A stretch of DNA of 64,000 nucleotides from Picosynechococcus sp. PCC 7002 (GTDB lineage: Bacteria; Cyanobacteriota; Cyanobacteriia; Cyanobacteriales; MRBY01). The notes under the pieces were generated by a model. The model was not told where the DNA came from. It saw nothing but the letters and a program-made list of their open reading frames with translations, and made no database searches. The stretch lies in NCBI RefSeq assembly GCF_963860125.1, contig NZ_CAWLFA010000001.1, positions 1,240,001-1,304,000 of the forward strand. Reading direction: 5' to 3'. Within the stretch, counting starts at the first letter, position 1; every line of letters starts with the position of its first letter. The translations under genes and the position numbers were made by a program. Positions 60,330 to 64,000 of this stretch are shown piece by piece.

Positions 60330-63146
60330 ATGTTTAAGAAGCTATTTGGTGACCCCAACGCCCGCAAACTCAAAAGGTTTCAGCCCCTCGTCGCTGAAAT
60401 CAACCTGCTCGCAGAGGATTTTGCCAACCTTACAGACGAAGCCCTAGCCCAAAAAACTGTAGAATTTCGCGCCAAGCTCGACAAAGCCAATAGCGACGAA
60501 GAAACCGAAGAAATTTTAGACGAAATCCTCCCCGAAGCCTTTGCCGTCGTTCGCGAAGCCGCTTGGCGAGTGCTCCAGATGCGCCACTACGATGTCCAGC
60601 TTTTGGGGGGGATCGTCCTCCATAAAGGGCAAATCGCCGAAATGAGAACCGGGGAAGGTAAAACCCTCGTTGCCACCCTGCCCGCCTATCTCAACGGTCT
60701 CACGGGGAAAGGGGTTCATGTGGTCACCGTGAACGATTACCTCGCCCGCCGGGACGCCGAATGGATGGGGCAGGTACACCGTTTCTTGGGCCTTACTGTG
60801 GGGCTAATCCAGTCCAGCATGGGGCCGGCCGAAAAGATTGAAAACTACCGCTGCGATATTACCTACACCACCAACTCTGAACTAGGGTTTGATTATTTGC
60901 GGGACAATATGGCCACCACGATCCAAGAAGTGGTGCAGCGTCCCTTTAACTACTGCATTATTGACGAAGTGGATTCGATCCTTGTTGATGAAGCCAGAAC
61001 ACCTCTGATTATTTCTGGGCAGATCGAACGCCCCACCGAAAAATATCTCCAAGCGGCGGAAATTGCGAAACAGTTGGTGCCCCAAGTCGAGGAAGACGGC
61101 CCCGGCGACTACGAAGTCGATGAAAAAGCCCGCAATGTTTTGATGACCGACGAAGGGTTTGCCAAAGCAGAACAATTGCTAGGAGTGACGGATTTATACG
61201 ACGAGCAAAATCCTTGGGCCCACTATATTTTCAATGCCGTTAAAGCCAAGGAATTGTTTAAGAAAGATGTGAACTACATCGTACGCGGCGATGAGGTGGT
61301 GATCGTCGATGAATTTACAGGCCGGATTATGCCAGGACGACGCTGGAGTGATGGCCTCCACCAGGCGATCGAAGCCCAAGAAGGGGTCACGATCCAAAAA
61401 GAAACCCAAACCCTCGCCAATATTACCTACCAAAACTTTTTCTTGCTCTATCCCAAACTTTCTGGGATGACGGGGACAGCCAAAACCGAAGAAACAGAAT
61501 TTGAAAAGGTCTACAACCTTGAGGTGACGATCATCCCCACCAATCGTCCCACCAAGCGACAAGATCTGGCGGATGTGGTTTACAAAAATGAGAAAGCAAA
61601 GTGGCGAGCTGTTGCTGAAGAATGTGCCCAGATGCACGAAACAGGCCGGCCGGTGCTAGTTGGGACCACCAGTGTAGAAAAGTCAGAGATTATTTCGGCC
61701 TATCTCCACGAGTTGGGTATTCCCCATAACCTGTTGAATGCGCGGCCCGAAAATGTCGAGAAGGAATCGGAAATTGTCGCCCAGGCGGGTCGTAAAGGGG
61801 CTGTAACGATCGCCACAAATATGGCGGGTCGCGGTACAGATATTATCCTCGGCGGGAACTCGGAATATATGGCTCGCCTGAAGATGCGTGAATATTTTAT
61901 GCCCCAGATCGTTAAACCAGAGGATGAGGGCAATTTTGCGATCGCCGGCAGTGGTAAAAACAGTGGCGGCCAGGGTTTTGACACCAACAATAAACAGAAG
62001 AAAAAAACCTGGAAAACCACCCTCGACATTTATCCAACGGAACTGCCCACAGACTTAGAACAGCAGCTTAAGGAAGCGGTAAAGTTCGCCGTCGATCAAT
62101 ATGGCAACCAAAGTTTGACGGAACTAGAGGCCGAAGAAAAGTTGGCGATCGCCTCGGAAAATGCCCCCACCGCCGATCCTGTGGTGCAAAAATTGCGGAC
62201 GGTATACCATGCCATCGAAAAAACCTACCATGACCTCACCAGCGTGGAGCATGACGAGGTGATTCAAAATGGCGGCCTCCATGTCATTGGGACAGAACGC
62301 CACGAATCCCGCCGGATCGATAACCAACTGCGGGGCCGGGCCGGTCGTCAAGGGGACCCCGGTTCGACACGATTTTTCTTGAGTCTCGAAGATAACCTCC
62401 TGCGCATTTTCGGGGGCGATCGCGTGGCTGGTTTGATGAATGCCTTCCGGGTCGAAGAAGACATGCCCATCGAATCAAAAATGCTTACCAACTCCCTCGA
62501 AGGTGCCCAGAAGAAAGTCGAAACCTTCTACTACGACGCCCGGAAACAGGTATTTGAGTACGACGAAGTAATGAACAATCAACGGCGGGCCATTTACGCT
62601 GAACGCCGTCGGGTCTTAGAAGGGCAAGATCTCAAAGAGCAGGTCATCCAATACGCCGAAAAGACCATGAGCGAAATTGTCGAGGCCTACGTTAACCCCG
62701 AACTGCCCCCCGAAGAGTGGAAACTCGATAAGCTCCTCGATAAAGCAAAAGAATTTATCTACCTCCTCGAAGATCTAGAACCCAAAGATATTGAGGATAT
62801 GACCGTCCCCGAAATTAAAACCTTCCTCCATGAAGAAGTGCGCAAAGCCTACGACCTCAAGGAAGCCCAGGTGGAGAAAAGTCAACCCGGTTTGATGCGC
62901 CAAGCAGAACGGTTCTTTATCCTCCAGCAGATCGACACCCTCTGGCGGGAACACCTCCAGGCCATTGATGCCCTGCGGGAATCTGTCGGCTTACGGGGCT
63001 ATGGTCAAAAAGATCCTTTGATCGAATACAAACAAGAGGGTTACGAAATGTTCCTGGAAATGATGATCGACATCCGCCGGAACGTGGTTTACTCCCTGTT
63101 CCAATTCCAGCCCCAACGGCAACCCCAACAACCCCAAGCGGTATAA
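60330..63146 (+). CDS. secA: Preprotein translocase subunit SecA
   Basis: SecA is the ATP-driven motor that moves unfolded proteins through SecYEG. The 938-residue protein has Walker A MRTGEGKTLVATLPAYLN near residue 105, DEVDSILVDEARTPLIIS near 212, GLHVIGTERHESRRIDNQLRGRAGRQGDPGS near 650 in pieces, and the helical scaffold and wing domains. An insert near residues 540-600 (NFAIAGSGKNSGGQGFDTNNKQ) is typical of the cyanobacterial form. It ends in a glutamine/proline-rich tail without the SecB-binding zinc motif. Confidence 0.98.
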   Translation: MFKKLFGDPNARKLKRFQPLVAEINLLAEDFANLTDEALAQKTVEFRAKLDKANSDEETEEILDEILPEAFAVVREAAWRVLQMRHYDVQLLGGIVLHKGQIAEMRTGEGKTLVATLPAYLNGLTGKGVHVVTVNDYLARRDAEWMGQVHRFLGLTVGLIQSSMGPAEKIENYRCDITYTTNSELGFDYLRDNMATTIQEVVQRPFNYCIIDEVDSILVDEARTPLIISGQIERPTEKYLQAAEIAKQLVPQVEEDGPGDYEVDEKARNVLMTDEGFAKAEQLLGVTDLYDEQNPWAHYIFNAVKAKELFKKDVNYIVRGDEVVIVDEFTGRIMPGRRWSDGLHQAIEAQEGVTIQKETQTLANITYQNFFLLYPKLSGMTGTAKTEETEFEKVYNLEVTIIPTNRPTKRQDLADVVYKNEKAKWRAVAEECAQMHETGRPVLVGTTSVEKSEIISAYLHELGIPHNLLNARPENVEKESEIVAQAGRKGAVTIATNMAGRGTDIILGGNSEYMARLKMREYFMPQIVKPEDEGNFAIAGSGKNSGGQGFDTNNKQKKKTWKTTLDIYPTELPTDLEQQLKEAVKFAVDQYGNQSLTELEAEEKLAIASENAPTADPVVQKLRTVYHAIEKTYHDLTSVEHDEVIQNGGLHVIGTERHESRRIDNQLRGRAGRQGDPGSTRFFLSLEDNLLRIFGGDRVAGLMNAFRVEEDMPIESKMLTNSLEGAQKKVETFYYDARKQVFEYDEVMNNQRRAIYAERRRVLEGQDLKEQVIQYAEKTMSEIVEAYVNPELPPEEWKLDKLLDKAKEFIYLLEDLEPKDIEDMTVPEIKTFLHEEVRKAYDLKEAQVEKSQPGLMRQAERFFILQQIDTLWREHLQAIDALRESVGLRGYGQKDPLIEYKQEGYEMFLEMMIDIRRNVVYSLFQFQPQRQPQQPQAV

Positions 63147-63169
63147 ATATCTCTTTAAATACCGAATGG

Positions 63170-63193
63170 CTCCCCCTCCTTGGGGGAGTTTTT
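63170..63193 (+). terminator. Rho-independent terminator after secA
   Basis: A 7-bp stem CTCCCCC/GGGGGAG (63170-63176 with 63182-63188, loop TCCTT) followed by five T residues. Confidence 0.9.
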
Positions 63194-63234
63194 GTTTTAT
63201 GTTTTTCCTTGGATCAATTTAAGTATGGGCAGCG

Positions 63235-63546
63235 ATGTTGGAGTTTTCACAATTTGAGGCGGGCTATATTATTTCCCAAAAAGACCTGGAACAGGCAGTG
63301 GGCTATCGGCAACGGGATCAGCCAGGGGCCTTTGACTATTTTTTAGCGGATGTCTATGGCCTTGTATTGCAAGCCCTGGAGGAATGTTTACCCCATTTAA
63401 AGGTTTATCCGGCGTTAAATTTCCATGGGTTGATTATCCTCGATCCAACCCAGATGACCCCAGAGGAAACGAAGCTCTACCATAGCCGCCGCGATCGCCT
63501 TTTGAGAAAGCAAGCTGAGCAAGATATTCGCCGCTCAGAACTCTGA
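63235..63546 (+). CDS. Conserved hypothetical protein, 103 residues
   Basis: A short soluble protein. The N-terminus (LEFSQFEAGYIISQKDLEQAVGY) and the basic C-terminal helix (RRDRLLRKQAEQDIRRSEL) look conserved, but no family is recognised. It lies convergent with the Hpt-domain gene, 20 bases apart. Confidence 0.7.
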   Translation: MLEFSQFEAGYIISQKDLEQAVGYRQRDQPGAFDYFLADVYGLVLQALEECLPHLKVYPALNFHGLIILDPTQMTPEETKLYHSRRDRLLRKQAEQDIRRSEL

Positions 63547-63566
63547 GATCAAGGGTTGTTCGGCCA

Positions 63567-64000
63567 TCAGTCGGGGGATTCGAGGTAGGTCTGGATAAAC
63601 TGGTGGGCTGCCTGGAAATGGGTTTCGATCTGCTGGGAAAGCGTCTGGATCGTGGCGTAGTTTTCGGTGGCGAGGGCGAATTCGATGGCAATGCACCAGT
63701 CTGGAATTTTACGCACACTCACGCTACTGGCGGCTCCCTTGAGGCGATGGGCTTCGTAGGAAATTTTTGCGGCATCCCGATTGGCGATCGCCCCTTGGAG
63801 TGCTTCGATGTAGCTGGCGGCAAAGTCTAAAAATTGCCTGAATACTTCCCGGTGGAAATTGGGATTATCGCCATAAAAATGCACCAACTGTGTTAAATCT
63901 ACAGGCGCGTCAGGATCTGCGACCATTTCTGGGTTTTCCTGGATCGTTGGCGCGGCGATCGCCCCTGCGGATCGACTTTTTTCTGCCTTTTGTAAACACT
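63567..64000 (-). CDS. Histidine phosphotransfer (Hpt) domain protein, N-terminal part cut by right edge
   Basis: The 119 C-terminal residues from M at 63926 hold an Hpt four-helix bundle with the phospho-accepting histidine in EAHRLKGAASSVSV. The frame stays open without a stop past 63926 to the right edge (upstream residues read CLQKAEKS, then IAAPTIQENPEM), so the true start lies beyond 64000 and the protein is larger, possibly the C-terminal Hpt of a hybrid sensor kinase or a free phosphotransfer protein. Confidence 0.85.
   Translation of the reverse strand, partial: CLQKAEKSRSAGAIAAPTIQENPEMVADPDAPVDLTQLVHFYGDNPNFHREVFRQFLDFAASYIEALQGAIANRDAAKISYEAHRLKGAASSVSVRKIPDWCIAIEFALATENYATIQTLSQQIETHFQAAHQFIQTYLESPD

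Larger units (their letters stand above)
1..64000. repeat. Dispersed HIP1 octamers GCGATCGC
   Basis: The palindrome GCGATCGC and its extended form GGCGATCGCC occur throughout the window, both in genes and spacers, for example at 4729-4736, 24093-24100 and 60226-60233. Such density is a hallmark of many cyanobacterial genomes. It is a composition feature, not a mobile element. Confidence 0.95.

Overview
The window is chromosomal DNA from a unicellular cyanobacterium, most likely a Picosynechococcus strain close to Synechococcus sp. PCC 7002 (inference). The evidence is the very frequent HIP1 octamer GCGATCGC, a Psb28 gene, a group 2 sigma factor, an RbcR regulator, TxlA, an LL-diaminopimelate aminotransferase, many cyanobacteria-only conserved hypotheticals, and a Rieske-containing carotenoid desaturase of the CrtU/CruE type, which fits the synechoxanthin-producing PCC 7002 lineage. 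There is no phage, insertion sequence, rRNA operon or CRISPR array. Gene packing is tight, and four convergent pairs overlap at their 3' ends.

Left part (1-18 kb): miaA (cut by the left edge) follows an unusual thioredoxin. Next come an NnrU/Z-ISO-like membrane protein divergent from rbcR, then queA, a TldE/PmbA-like gene, a SigD-like sigma factor behind a 1-kb leader region that holds strong RNA-like stems, dapL, pyrE, tRNA-Ile(CAU), a CNNM/CBS transporter-like protein, a tiny single-span membrane protein, a PilT-type ATPase and wecB.

Middle part (18-44 kb): valS, ftsW, an intergenic transcription-unit candidate (promoter, hairpin, terminator) at 24.2 kb, and a two-gene operon encoding a triple-repeat helical protein and a pentapeptide-repeat protein. 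Then a CIA30 protein, a DUF985 cupin, a lone receiver domain, tatC, an EVE-domain protein, a DUF815 ATPase, ppa, TetR and Crp/Fnr regulators, a decapeptide-repeat lipoprotein, a YnfA/5-FCL pair, a DinG-like protein that has lost its ATPase motifs, mnmH, a ferredoxin with a TTG start, a TsaC/Sua5 enzyme and txlA. Two small membrane-protein genes under 60 codons (32228-32407 and 36125-36298) were found by reading the spacers.

Right part (44-64 kb): rimM, serA, prmA, the Rieske-desaturase, a DUF3593 gene, menE, an SGNH esterase, a large GH38 alpha-mannosidase and, beside it, a two-domain DNA-binding protein with three copies of an operator-like repeat over its own promoter. Then thiL, an orphan MalG-type permease, holB, psb28, secA and the C-terminal part of an Hpt phosphotransfer protein cut by the right edge.

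Most of the window is housekeeping: tRNA modification (miaA, queA, mnmH, tsaC-like), translation (valS, rimM, prmA), protein export (secA, tatC), amino acid and pyrimidine synthesis, and photosynthesis-related functions. The parts most worth a second look are the structured spacers at 7.4, 24.2 and 28.7 kb, the pseudo-helicase at 38.2 kb, the repeat-protein operon at 24.4-26.6 kb and the regulator with repeated operators at 55.6-56.2 kb.
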